A stretch of 64,000 bases of DNA from Culex pipiens pallens (Eukaryota > Arthropoda > Insecta > Diptera > Culicidae): contig NC_068938.1 in the NCBI RefSeq assembly GCF_016801865.2, positions 51,848,493 through 51,912,492 of the forward strand, written 5' to 3'. The position numbers and the translations under genes were made by a program. Positions 46,431 to 57,101 of this stretch are shown piece after piece. The number at the start of each line of letters is the position of its first letter. The first letter of the stretch is position 1. Under the pieces are notes generated by a model that was not told where the DNA came from, did no database searches, and saw only the letters and a program-made list of their open reading frames with translations.

Positions 46431-47540
46431 TCATGGTTCAGTGAAGCTACCTGAAGCTATACCAATGATTAATATACCCACATAGACCCCCGTTGATCAG
46501 CTAGATCATCAGGTCATAACTCCCGGGAGTTCCTTGAGGACCCATAACAATCCAACGTACCCCAGAATATCCATCGTGGTTCACTGAAGTTACCTGAAGC
46601 TATACCGATGGGTAATACACCCATACAGACCCCCGTTGATCAGGTAGATCATCAGGTCATAACTTCCGGGAGTTTCTGGAGGGCCCATAACTATCCAACG
46701 TAACCCAGAAGATCCATCGTGGTTCACTGAAGCTACCTGAAGCTATACCGATGATAAATATACCCATATAGACCCGCGTTGATCAGGTAGATCATCAGGT
46801 CATAACTCCCGGGAGTTCCTGGAGGGCCCATAACAATCCAACGTAACCCAGAATATCCATCGTGGTTCACTGAAGCTACCTGAAGCTATACCGATGGTTA
46901 ATACACTCATACAGACCCCCGTTGATCTGGTAGATCATCAGGTCATAACTCCCGGGAGTTCCTGGAGGACCCATAACAATTTAACGTAACCCAGAATATC
47001 CATCGTGGTTCACTGAAGCTACCGGAAGCTATTCCGATGATTAATATACCCATATAGACCCCCATTGATCAGGTAGATCATCAGGTCATAGCTCCCGGGA
47101 GTTCCTGGAGGGCCCATAACAATCCAACGTAACCCAGAAGATCCATCGTGGTTCACTGGAGCTACCTGAAGCTATACCGATGGTTAATACACTCATATAG
47201 ACCCCCGTTGATCTGGTAGATCATCAGGTCATAACTCCCTGGAGTTCCTGGAGGACCCATAACAATCCAACGAACTCCAGAGCATCCATCGTGGTTCAGT
47301 GCAGCTACCTGAAGCTATACCGATGATTAATATACCCATATAGACCCGCGTTGATCAGGTAGATCATCAGGTCATAACTCCCGGGAGTTCCTGGAGGGCC
47401 CATAACAATCCAACGTAACCCAGAAGATCCATCGTGGTTCACTGAAGCTACCTGAAGCTATACCGATGGTTAATACACCCATATAGACCCCCGTTGATCA
47501 AGTAGATATCTAGGGCATGACTTCCGGGAGTTCTTGGATA
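46431..47540 (-). repeat. Right, inverted array of the same 143-bp satellite
   Basis: About eight units in the opposite orientation to the left array, spaced roughly 143 bp apart (marker blocks near 46519, 46660, 46804, 46948, 47089, 47232, 47375 and 47517). The symmetry centre, near 46420, is a hairpin around GCTTCAGGTAACTTCAG. Confidence 0.85.
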
Positions 47541-47850
47541 CCCAGATTTGTGGATGGCCCCTTATCCGTGTTTTATGGATGACCCCTTATACAAATGTTT
47601 CATTTATATGTAAATAAAGTACATTTAAAAAGAAAACCCCATTTTACGCCAAAACCCCGCAATAACGCTCCCCCGATTTGCGCTCAAACCCCGAAATAAC
47701 GCTCCCCCCGTTTGCGCTCAAACCCCGAAATAACGCTCCCCCGAATTGCGCTCTCCCCCGGTGTGCGCCCCCCCAAAAAGAGCGCACATGGGGGATTTAG
47801 TGTACAGTATTTTTTTTATGTGTAAATTAACATCTTATTCCTCGTCAATT

Positions 47851-48354
47851 CGACGTCGTCGTGCTATCTTGTCGCACCCGCCATTTTGACGTTCCGAGAA
47901 AAACGCATTTTAATGTTTGACATTGAGTAAACAAAAAAGAGAGCACGCAATGTAAACAATAACAAACACGTTTTGTTTGGCTGACCATTCTGTGCATTGT
48001 CTCGAAGTTTTGTTGAAGTTGGTTGCTGGAGTCCCGAGTTATTACAAATGTTTACGATAGTCTAGCTTGTACGTGCGTCAAACGCATCATGACCTAAAAT
48101 CCGTTTAGCCTTTTGTCGCACTTACATCAATTTTCAGGGAGTGACAAGATAGCACGACAAGATGGAAACTACTTTTATATGAAAAGTGACAAAATTTTTC
48201 GGAGCTTTTTTGGTTTTCATTGAATATCTTAGGATTGAAATCGAATTTTGGGGATCTGTGAAGGTCAAAAGATGTGGCATTGAGAGATGCATAAAATGGC
48301 GTTTTTAACTCAATTTGGCCCAAAATGCTCGTACGACAAGTGAGCACGACGACA
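47851..48354 (-). mobile_element. Element T, copy 2 (in tandem duplication unit 1)
   Basis: The ends CGACGTCGTCGTGCTATCTT and GAGCACGACGACAACG are inverted. It lies 143 bp from the donor side of the inner vg exon 1 copy. Duplicate of 51930-52433. Confidence 0.8.
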
Positions 48355-48497
48355 ACGAATTGAGATTAAATTTCTTCCTGCAAGTGGCAGCATTAAACAA
48401 TAGAATTTTTCAAGCTTTCAAAATTCAACTTTTTTACTGTGCAAGTTGGCGAAAATACGAGTACAATTCACCTTGTAACTACGCTCAAACAACTCAC

Positions 48498-48593
48498 CCG
48501 CTCATACTGGTAGAAGGGTCGGCTGGGTCCGGCGCGGCCGTACAGGTATGGGTAGTATGCTCCGTACATCACTTCCGGGCAGGACACTGCCAT
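48498..48593 (-). pseudogene. vg: Duplicated copy of vestigial coding exon 1 (inner copy)
   Basis: This copy is base-for-base the same as the start exon at 52577-52672, including ATG and GTGAGT donor. It came with the tandem duplication whose offset here is 4079 bp. Only about 30 bp of the vg leader are retained (48594-48625). Upstream of that, on the minus strand, the sequence switches abruptly into the middle of a palindromic transposon. It therefore has no vg promoter and no original upstream context. As it lies inside intron 1, it is transcribed in the pre-mRNA but lacks a native 3' splice site and is probably skipped. It is intact rather than decayed, so pseudogene here means dislocated copy. 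Two ways it might be used are described in the findings. Confidence 0.85.
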
Positions 48594-48623
48594 TGTCGCG
48601 GGCCGGACACCGTGCAGAAAACC

Positions 48624-49941
48624 ACAAATACTATTACGAAAATAAAAAAGGTGCAAAAAAAGTTTGTACACCTTTCGAAAAATTAACATAAATAATGTTA
48701 TTTGTTGACAAATCACCATAAATCCAGTCTCCCAACTCCAAATAGGCATCCTTGACTGATTAAAAAAATAATTTGGATTGAATATAAAGTTTACTAACTA
48801 CTTAGTATAAAAGTTTATATAACTCTGGAAATTCTATATAAACTTATCTAAACTTAATTTTGCAAACTTTTAATTCAAATAAATGTCAATATATTACCAT
48901 AGAATTGCTAAATAAACATTTTGGAGTGGGTATAACACCGTTTTGGGGGTATTTGTATCGATAGAATAGATTTTTCGTTGGAATTTCGTACCAACCCGGA
49001 ATTACGTCGTCGGAAAATCCGCCGGCATCTGAACCGGTCCTCAATTCACAAGTCAACCTATGTGGCATCAGAAAGGGCATAAAATTTCCGATCTGTTGAT
49101 ACCCATACATCCAGGTTTTCTATAAAACCCACGTTTTTAAATACCTAAGCAAAAACGTTGTTATGGTTTCGTTTGAGCAACCTGCCAAAAATGTATGGAA
49201 TTTCTTAATTTTTGTTCTCGTGGATCAAACTTACTTTTTGCCCAGGTATTTAAAAACGTAGGTTTTAAAGAAAACCTAGATGTATGGGTATCAAAAGATC
49301 GGAAATTTTATGCCCTTTCCGATTCCACATAGGTTGACTTGTGAATCGTGGACCGGTTCGGATGCCGGCGGATTTTCCTACGACGTAATTCCGGGTTGGT
49401 ACGAAATTCCAACGAAAAATCTATTCTATCGATACAAATACCCCCAAAACGGTGTTATACCCACTCCAAAATGTTTTTTTAGCAATTCTATGGTAATATA
49501 TTGACATTTAGTTGAATTAAAAGTTTGCAAAATTAAGTTTAGATAAGTTTTAAATAGAATTTCCAGAGTTATATAAACTTTTATACTAAGTAGTTAGTAA
49601 ACTTTATATTCAATCCAAATTATTTTTTTAATCAGTCAAGGATGCCTATTTGGAGTTGGGAGACTGGATTTATGGTGATTTGTCAACAAATAACATTATT
49701 TATGTTAATTTTTCGAAAGGTGTACAAACTTTTTTTGCACCTTTTTTATTTTCGTAATAGTATTTGTTATATAACTTTTTATAGAAATCATCTTTTCATG
49801 AGCTTTTTGTAGCAAAATGTTTGGCATGAGTTTCTGAACAAAACGTAGTACTAGGTTCCTGTCAAACTTTAAATTTTTTACAAGTTTCATCACAAAATGT
49901 GCATAGTGCCCAAGAGGTGTAAATACTTTTTTTACATACTG
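48624..49941. mobile_element. Palindromic element P, copy 4 (left end lost at duplication junction)
   Basis: This is the duplicate of 41669-42986. The first 174 bp of the element are missing because the duplication junction falls inside its left arm. The right terminus and its TA are intact. On the minus strand it runs directly into the leader of the inner vg exon 1 copy. Confidence 0.92.
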
Positions 49942-51929
49942 TATAATATATCACCCATTGTTGGAAAGGAGTGAGAAAGGCACCAAGCACATAGGTGGAT
50001 TAAGTTAGTTTTTCTTCTTTATTTATCGAAAACCACTGTAAAACTTCACATAATAATAAACAATGACAAAATTTAACGTTGAATTTTTGGCAAGCAAAAT
50101 GTTTCAAAAATTGATGGGAATTTTATGTCATTCATCCATGTGTTAAGTAAATTCATCGTTCAAAACAAAACAAATATTGAAGCATGTTACATTTCAAAAC
50201 AAGTGTTGAAAAGTTCAACTTTTCAGCACCATTTCAATGCTGAAAAGTAGAACTTGTTAGTACTGTTATTGAAAGATATTAATTTTCCATTCTGTTATTT
50301 TCGATAGGGAAAAGTAAAAAAAAAATTGAAATTTCAAGCCTAGATTTCAACATTTAGATGAAAAAAGTGTTTTAAAATGCATTCTACACGCGTCCAGTTG
50401 CTATTCAATTATAAGTTTTCAAAATATCGATGCATCAACGTAAATTTTTTTTTCGCGAAAAAAAAAACTTTTCGTGGGACTGTACATTGGTATCTATGAA
50501 AATTTAAAAAGTCTTCAAAGGAGTTCAAACATGCTTAATATTATTATAAACGCAGAAAATTTAACTGGTTTTCGGTTGATTAAACTTGAATTTTCAATCA
50601 AAATTCGAAGTTTTTCGAAAAAAATATTTTTTTGCCCCCATAAACGTTGAAAAATATTTGCAACGGCCTAATCAAAAAACTCTTGAGTTAAATGAAAATA
50701 AATACCTTAAACATTAATTTTAACGACTTGTTTAAAAAAAATCATTAATAAGAGTAAGTATGCTAAAATGAAAAAAATGGCATAAAAATTCCACTTACGT
50801 TTTAGATCGAGCCTTGGAAAATATATAAGCAATTTCTCATTTAAAATTATTTATTTAATTTGTGTGAATTTTTCGTTTATTTTATATGTTTTAATTTTTT
50901 ATGGAAAACTACATTTAAAAGGAGCCTAATAGAAAAGTTCGGTTATTAAAAAAAGCCCGAATAAAAACATTTAACTAAACAAACGTGGAAATCAAAAGAG
51001 AATCATTTTATTAAAAAAAACTAACTTATTTCATAAAAGAACTAGAAAAATATATGTCTAATTTGAAGAAATTATAAAACTCCAATTGAACAACACAATT
51101 ATCTTGATTATAAAAACACAGAATAAGGCCGATGCAAATATTTTTCAAAAACTTAGTTTTTTTTGCATAACTTTTTTTAGTTTAGAATAGTGTTTAAGTA
51201 GCGTTATTAAATTTTAAATATCTTCAATTTAATACAAGGTCCAATTTGTGTTAATTTTTGTGTCATCTTATCTTTCAGCTCACAGACTACAGACTAAAAA
51301 AATCTTAGATGGTTGAAAGTTATTAAAATTTGCTGATCATTTGCACTTCGGTGTGGTTCGCAAATCGGCCTCAATTTTGAACTTTGAGTTGGAGTCAACA
51401 ATTCTTAGGAAGGTCGAGTCTTTTTCAATTGATTCCGCTCGGATAATTGTCACTGCGCTCATCTGCTTCTAAAAAACTTGTTCATTATTCTTTCGGACTA
51501 TACATTGGGCATGTTTTTCAATCATAATTTCATCAACATCCAACGCATGGAAGTTGATAACCAAGATAGACCTCTTTTGACTGCTAAACGTTTAGCGATC
51601 AATTTTAAACTCGCGAAACACTCAGTTTTGCAGCAAAAACTAAAGCATCAAAGTATTTCAAAAGTTTCAAAATATTTATATCATTTTATCATTAAAAACT
51701 AAGTCACGCTTGAGCTTCAGCATATTTTCCTTATTTGTTTATATTTTCAAATGTATTGGAGGGGATCATTCGAAAATCACGTTACGCATTTCCTCTTTTC
51801 AGCACCAAGATTTGCATGGTCATAAAACCATGTAATTATTACATCAGGGAATTGTTGACAGAATTTGTGTCAGAAGAAATGTACAGTATTTTTTTTATGT
51901 GTAAATTAACATCTTATTCCTCGTCAATT

Positions 51930-52433
51930 CGACGTCGTCGTGCTATCTTGTCGCACCCGCCATTTTGACGTTCCGAGAAAAACGCATTTTAATGTTTGAC
52001 ATTGAGTAAACAAAAAAGAGAGCACGCAATGTAAACAATAACAAACACGTTTTGTTTGGCTGACCATTCTGTGCATTGTCTCGAAGTTTTGTTGAAGTTG
52101 GTTGCTGGAGTCCCGAGTTATTACAAATGTTTACGATAGTCTAGCTTGTACGTGCGTCAAACGCATCATGACCTAAAATCCGTTTAGCCTTTTGTCGCAC
52201 TTACATCAATTTTCAGGGAGTGACAAGATAGCACGACAAGATGGAAACTACTTTTATATGAAAAGTGACAAAATTTTTCGGAGCTTTTTTGGTTTTCATT
52301 GAATATCTTAGGATTGAAATCGAATTTTGGGGATCTGTGAAGGTCAAAAGATGTGGCATTGAGAGATGCATAAAATGGCGTTTTTAACTCAATTTGGCCC
52401 AAAATGCTCGTACGACAAGTGAGCACGACGACA
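51930..52433 (-). mobile_element. Element T, copy 3 (in tandem duplication unit 2)
   Basis: Same as 47851-48354 with a 4079-bp offset. It sits in vg intron 1, 143 bp inside the donor of the outer exon 1. Confidence 0.8.
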
Positions 52434-52576
52434 ACGAATTGAGATTAAATTTCTTCCTGCAAGTGGCAGCATTAAACAATAGAATTTTTCAAGCTTTCAA
52501 AATTCAACTTTTTTACTGTGCAAGTTGGCGAAAATACGAGTACAATTCACCTTGTAACTACGCTCAAACAACTCAC

Positions 52577-52672
52577 CCGCTCATACTGGTAGAAGGGTCG
52601 GCTGGGTCCGGCGCGGCCGTACAGGTATGGGTAGTATGCTCCGTACATCACTTCCGGGCAGGACACTGCCAT
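52577..52672 (-). CDS. vg: vestigial (Vg), coding exon 1 (start exon, outer copy)
   Basis: This exon encodes the 32 N-terminal residues of Vestigial, a nuclear transcriptional cofactor that pairs with the TEAD factor Scalloped to specify wing and flight-muscle fate. The minus-strand reading starts MAVSCPEVMYGAYYPYLYGR and ends in FYQYER, which I recognise as the conserved N-terminus of insect Vg. The ATG at 52672-52670 has A at -3 and G at +4. The exon ends in phase 0 at a consensus donor GTGAGT (52576-52571). It joins in frame to the exon ending at 22212, whose first residues FNQDLYSSSG continue the Vg sequence. Intron 1 is therefore 30,364 bp. A base-identical copy lies at 48498-48593. The outer copy is taken as functional because unique GC-rich leader sequence continues upstream of it. 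I see no certain TATA box or initiator. Confidence 0.93.
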
Positions 52673-53936
52673 TGTCGCGGGCCGGACACCGTGCAGAAAA
52701 CCACCGCCGCCACCAACAAGTCCGGTGGTGGTTTCTCGGCGCGTCTAGTTTTGCACTCCCTGCGAGAGCGTGTCTTCTTCCCGCAGCTCCACCTGGGCGG
52801 CACTAATTGGCAACGTCGGTTTTTTTTCGCGCCCCCCTTTTCAGCGCCTGTCACTGGCAGGGGTCTTCAAATCACTCAAAATCGCCTCAAAAACCGTTGG
52901 CAGTTTTATTTTCGGTTCACACTTTTCACTTGGCCTCCACTCACACTGGTGCACACTTTTGAGTTATCCTCGTTTGGGCCGCTATAAAATACGTATTAGT
53001 TTGAAAAACGAGTTCTGATTTAAAATTTTAAATCATCTTCCCCTGGCGTTGCAGGTTCGTTCTTGAAGGGAGGAACAACGAGGACGGGGTGGTACGACGC
53101 GTTTCGTTAATTTCTGCTCGTTTTTCTTGTCGGACCCCTCGACTGACACTCACAGGGGGAGCTTCTGGTTGCACCACGACAACGAATCACGCGTGTTCTC
53201 TATATTAAATTTTCCGTTGATTAATGATGCACTGTTTAAACACTTTTTGCTGTTCCTAATGGGAGATGATTAATTTTAACACTTTTCGGTTCGAGCTCCT
53301 TGAAGTCTTCAGCCGTTGACCTGCAAAGAAAATGAAGCGATTTAGAGACCTCTGAAGTCGTAAAACGGAGTTCTCGAATCACCCAGTACCGGAATCACCG
53401 TAATTAGCAGTCGAGTCGGTGTGATGTTCCACGCGAGTAAATAGAACAATTAAACTCGCATAAAACTGTAAATAAATATGCTAATTAGCTGCAATCATGT
53501 TTTCCTGACTTGGTCTCTTTTTTGTTGCCCTCGGGAACCAACTTTGATTTGCTTTTGTTTGGTTTCAAATCCCGGCTGAAAGAAATTGTTTCGTTTTTCC
53601 ATTAAGTAGGAAATTAGCAAAAAAGAAAACGTGCCAAGTGGAAAATCCAGACAACAACGGCCAAGATGTGGTCACAGAGGGAAAATTCAAGCATAAAGAG
53701 AGGATGTTACAGCAGCAGCAGCGACGACGACGATTACATGTTGAGTGTTGCGTTGTTTAACGGAAATTGGACGGCGACTGGTGGTGAATACTAATTAGTG
53801 CAAGTGGTGGCACTGCCGACGGCTATGGATGGACGGTTGCGTTGGGTTTTATCTTAGATTGAGAATTTTAACTTTTTTGAAAATGTTGAAAATTTGAAAT
53901 AACTTTAAGTCAGAAAATAATTTCTGTACATTCCAA
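52673..53936 (-). promoter_or_regulatory. vg: Presumed vg 5' UTR and promoter region
   Basis: Unique, GC-rich near the start codon, grading to AT-rich. On the minus strand TATTTTATAG lies at about 52992-52983 with AGTGTG/CAGTGT initiator-like motifs 40-60 bp downstream, but no site is decisive. 53280-53340 and 53700-53830 are also unique. The segment 52394-52987 is open on the opposite strand by chance. Confidence 0.35.
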
Positions 53937-53938
53937 TA

Positions 53939-54361
53939 CTGCCGTTCTACGCATAATTGTCCCATGTTCAAAAAAGTACAACTGAGAAAAACGCGATTGA
54001 AATTTTGCGACCGTTTTTTGTGTTTCTACGCATAATTGTCCTGTTCACCCCATAAGTTCCTAACCACCCCAGTTAGCAGTTTATCACCTTTATTTGTAAT
54101 CCTCTTGCTGAACAATAGGTAAACAAGACATAATATTCTGTTGAACTAGTGATTTAACGAAAAAAAAATACTTGGTGGGACAATTATGCGTAGAAGTACA
54201 ACGATGGGACAAACAGGCTTGGTGTTGTTTCCAAGGTTTTTCCGAACAAAGTACTAGATTTTATTTGTTTTTCGAAAAGTAAACGTCAAACTAAATTTAA
54301 AAATGACAAAAAGTCAGAATCGACCAAAAATGACATGGGACAATTATGCGTAGAACGGCAG
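53939..54361. mobile_element. 423-bp TA-flanked MITE in the vg 5' flank
   Basis: The ends CTGCCGTTCTACGCATAATT and complement are perfect inverted repeats of about 29 bp flanked by TA (53937-53938, 54362-54363). Internal partial copies of TACGCATAATTGTCC occur. Tc1/mariner-type target. It lies 1.27 kb upstream of the vg start codon. Confidence 0.85.
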
Positions 54362-54363
54362 TA

Positions 54364-55537
54364 TACAAGGCGAAAAGTCAAATTTGTAAGTTTTATTCAA
54401 CCCATCTAAACCTGACTCACACCTCTGCCATCGCTCACGATCACTCTCAAAATAGTTGAACCCAGGAGTACATATCCGACTACTTTTACATCGACACTGC
54501 CAAAATGTTTGTAATTTTAACCCACCCTTCCCCGTGCTCCGGTGGAAGGTGCATTGCGGTCACCTTTTTGACATATTTTTTTTTCGTCTGGTTGAATATC
54601 TCTACAACTAGACGAACGGATCCAATTATCTTAATTGAGTTATGACCCAAGATTCTCGCCAGATTCTGAACAGCAATTTTTCGAAGTCCTCCACCGCAGG
54701 GGGGAGAAATAGATCACCAATAATTGAAATACCCGCGGCATTACAGCGGTGCATTGCACGCGATCGTCGAATTGCGTCGAAATACTGCGTGAGATCAACG
54801 GTAGGATCGCATTTTTGCGATGTGGTATGAGTGTGTGACTGTGAAGGTATTACGCAATCGATGTCTCGTCGATCACGTCTCGATCGTTGACAGGCCAGTA
54901 CGTGCAAGCTCAGCATCCCAGATTCACATGCAATTCTAAATATAATTGTTGAGTTTTGCACACGGTGCGCCGGCAGGGTTGCCAAATTAAATGAAATTGT
55001 TTGGAGTTTGTAATATTAAAAAAAACAATTTTCGTGAAGATACCCCTTTTCAACACAAATGTTTTATTGATTTATGTTATTGTGGTAGTGTGAGTGAGGC
55101 TGACTTAGGCCAACAAAAATTAACCTCTGGTAATTTCTTAATTACAAATTAAGGTTGGTTAAACATCTTCGCGATTTTCGTGCCGCGGATTTCGTGGATT
55201 TCTGCTGAATGTTCTTGTGAGCCTGTCTTCAAGGATGCAACGCAGATTTCGATAGATAGTGAAAATGTTTGTGAAAATCTTGTATTTCCAGAAGAAAGAA
55301 CAAAGATTTATGTGAATCCAGCTCAGTGAGAGCAATTTAGATTTTTGCAAAATCCGCAAAATTCGCGAAGGTCGCGAAGATTTAACCAGATTTTGAAATG
55401 CATTCCAAACGATATAAACTTGATTTATAAATTTTCATAATTTATACAAAATATGATGATTGCCAATCGTTTTTAATAATTTGCCAAATCTAACCACTTG
55501 AAAAGGCTGACAACGGCTTAAAAGATGAATGATTCAA
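54364..55537. other. vg upstream flank, nothing recognised
   Basis: No gene. A 119-codon minus-strand frame at 54626-54985 overlaps a plus-strand frame and has no support. Confidence 0.4.
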
Positions 55538-55808
55538 CTTAACCATTAGGCCAAGCCTGCTGCTGCGTCTTTAGAAATGATGATATAGATGATCGAATTT
55601 CTTGTAACATTTTAACAGTTCAAAAAAAGAAAAGGTTTACAAATTGGTCTAAACATTAAAAAAAAAACTATTTGAATATTTATTCAAATGTTTACAAATT
55701 TGTAAACCTATTCTGTTTTTGAACTGTTAAAATTTTACAAGAAATACAATCATCTATATTTTTTACTAGTTCTTAAGACGCAGCAGCAGGCTTGGCAGAA
55801 TGGTTAAG
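55538..55808. repeat. 271-bp palindrome made of inverted SINE-head sequences
   Basis: CTTAACCATTAGGCCAAGCC at the left pairs with GGCTTGGCAGAATGGTTAAG at the right. The inner parts (AACAGTTCAAAAA..., TTTACAAATT...) also pair. The right edge contains a Pol III A-box-like TTGGCAGAATGGTTAAGC, which is the head of the SINE that continues to 56152. Confidence 0.75.
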
Positions 55809-56152
55809 CTTCCCATCTGTTCCAACCTTCCATCGGATGAGGAAGTAAAACGTCGGTCCCAGCCTTGGTTATTGTTAGGCCATTAAGTCATTCCAGGTGT
55901 GGGAGTCGTCTCCCTGCTATAAAGACAAACAATACACCAAACCAAGCCTGCTCCGGTGGAATCGCTGGCGGCGGTTGGACTCGCAATCCAAAGGTCGTCA
56001 GTTCGAACCCTGGAGTGGAAGGTTCCTTGGAGTAAAAATAGGTTTGGGTGCTCTCCCCATTCAAGCCTTTGGACTCCTAGTTCGAGCAGCAACTTGCAAT
56101 AGAGACCACAAAAGACCTGGGGGTCGTTAATGATTTGATACTTTGGTTCTAA
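55785..56152 (+). mobile_element. SINE with two tRNA-like regions
   Basis: The first tRNA-like start (A-box TTGGCAGAATGGTTAAGC) is at 55785-55808. A second tRNA-like region at about 55950-56030 has an anticodon-like arm TTGGACTCGCAATCCAA and B box AGTTCGAACCC. A body and tail ending in TGATTTGATACTTTGG follow. Two tRNA-related modules recall the Twin SINE known from Culex. I cannot confirm identity without alignment. Confidence 0.6.
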
Positions 56153-56893
56153 AGACATGTTTAAAATGTTTTGACATCGTGATTACTCTCATGTAACAGT
56201 TATCCCTCATATTTGGAGCAGTTAAGAGAACGTCCAATATTCCAAAATTAATGAAAAATCGATTATTTAACATAAAGATGAGATCTTTCGATTGATGCAT
56301 CGATGATTATCCAAAATAATGGTTGAATTGTTGAAAACAACGAAATTAAGATCAACGATTGATTTTTTAGTCCTTAGATCATTTCTTTGTGCAATTAACA
56401 GTAAAATTCAGCATTTAGCTGATTGCAATAACGTCCCACAATTTTGGATCGGTATATTTTCTCGCTGTTTTTTTGTTTCTCTTAATAAAATGGCTTTGAA
56501 AAACAGAAATTGCTGAAAAAAACAACTTTTAGGAGCGAAATAGCAAGAAAGTTCCTGAAAATTTTAAGGTAAAATTAAAAGTTTCCTTATTAAAACCATC
56601 GACAAATTTTTCAAAGGTGTTCCAAGTTTGGGGGTGTCTACTAATAAACCAATTGAGTGACTTTTTGAACACAAAATATAAAAATGAGGTTTAGGTTTAT
56701 AAAACTAAAATTTGGATTAAAACGCACCACTGTTATTTTTTAATGAACGATATCAATAAATTATTTCATAACTTTATGTTGCAGATATTGTTCATCGTTT
56801 TAAAAATTGACATGGCAGACATGCAAATGCTTTCTTAGAAGAACTTAGTGTGTTTGCAATTTGGTTTTTATCAATTGTGTTGAAATAATTTGA

Positions 56894-57101
56894 TGGCGGT
56901 TAGTTAGGGGAAATATACCCATTTTAATCACACTAACCCGTTTTACCAGTTCTCATCACTTTTGCCATTTTCCGCTATTGAATCAACATTTTCAGATGTA
57001 TTAACAATGAACAATGATATCAACAATGATTCATGATCAAAGTTCTGATCAGCCATAATAAAAAAAGACTGAGAAAGGGTATAGTTTCCCTAACTGCCAA
57101 A
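56894..57101. repeat. Possible MITE with imperfect inverted ends
   Basis: GGCGGTTAGTTAGGGGAAAT and AGTTTCCCTAACTGCC are imperfect inverted repeats about 205 bp apart. No clear target duplication. Confidence 0.5.

Larger units (their letters stand above)
44929..47802. mobile_element. 2874-bp fold-back DNA element with internal satellite arms
   Basis: The termini are perfect inverted repeats beginning CACTAAATCCCC and ending GGGGATTTAGTG. G/C-rich subterminal repeats (ataacgctccccc-type) follow, then A/T-rich sequence, then satellite arrays in opposite orientations. The flanking target is TGTACA, and the undisturbed target is present once at 51880-51885. TA duplication is the simplest reading. 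Because the target is a palindrome, GTAC or TGTACA are formally possible. There is no transposase ORF, so the element is non-autonomous. The CACTA-like tip recalls the CMC superfamily, while TA target duplication is typical of Tc1/mariner and also of Mirage-type CMC elements. The superfamily is left open. Confidence 0.9.
41669..48623 (+). repeat. Tandem duplication unit 1 (6955 bp, carries the fold-back insertion)
   Basis: This unit is directly repeated by 48624-52702. Positions up to 44928 match those 6955 bp downstream. Positions from 47803 match those 4079 bp downstream. The difference of 2876 bp is exactly the inserted fold-back element plus its 2-bp target duplication. Only a few substitutions were seen between units (near 43134, 43460 and 44470). 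The unit starts inside the left arm of a palindromic transposon and ends in the 5' leader of vg exon 1. Confidence 0.93.
22213..52576 (-). other. vg: vestigial intron 1 (contains a nested gene and most of the mobile DNA)
   Basis: Intron 1 runs 30,364 bp from the donor of the outer exon 1 to the acceptor of exon 2. It holds an antisense intronless gene (37928-40018), the tandem duplication including the extra copy of exon 1, and many transposon copies. If the inner exon copy were used as the start, the intron would be 26,285 bp. Confidence 0.85.
48624..52702 (+). repeat. Tandem duplication unit 2 (4079 bp, empty site)
   Basis: This is the second copy of the duplicated segment, without the fold-back insertion. 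The junction at 48623/48624 joins vg leader sequence to the interior of a palindromic transposon, with only AC shared at the breakpoint. AC also precedes the point (52703-52704) where the original vg leader resumes. It includes the outer vg exon 1 at its right end. Confidence 0.93.

Noticed and set aside
45180..47540. CRISPR-like regular repeats
   Set aside because: Units are contiguous 143-bp satellites without spacers, in a eukaryotic intron.
52394..52987. 197-codon plus-strand ORF
   Set aside because: It lies antisense across vg exon 1 and its leader; the vg splice sites and protein identity explain this DNA.
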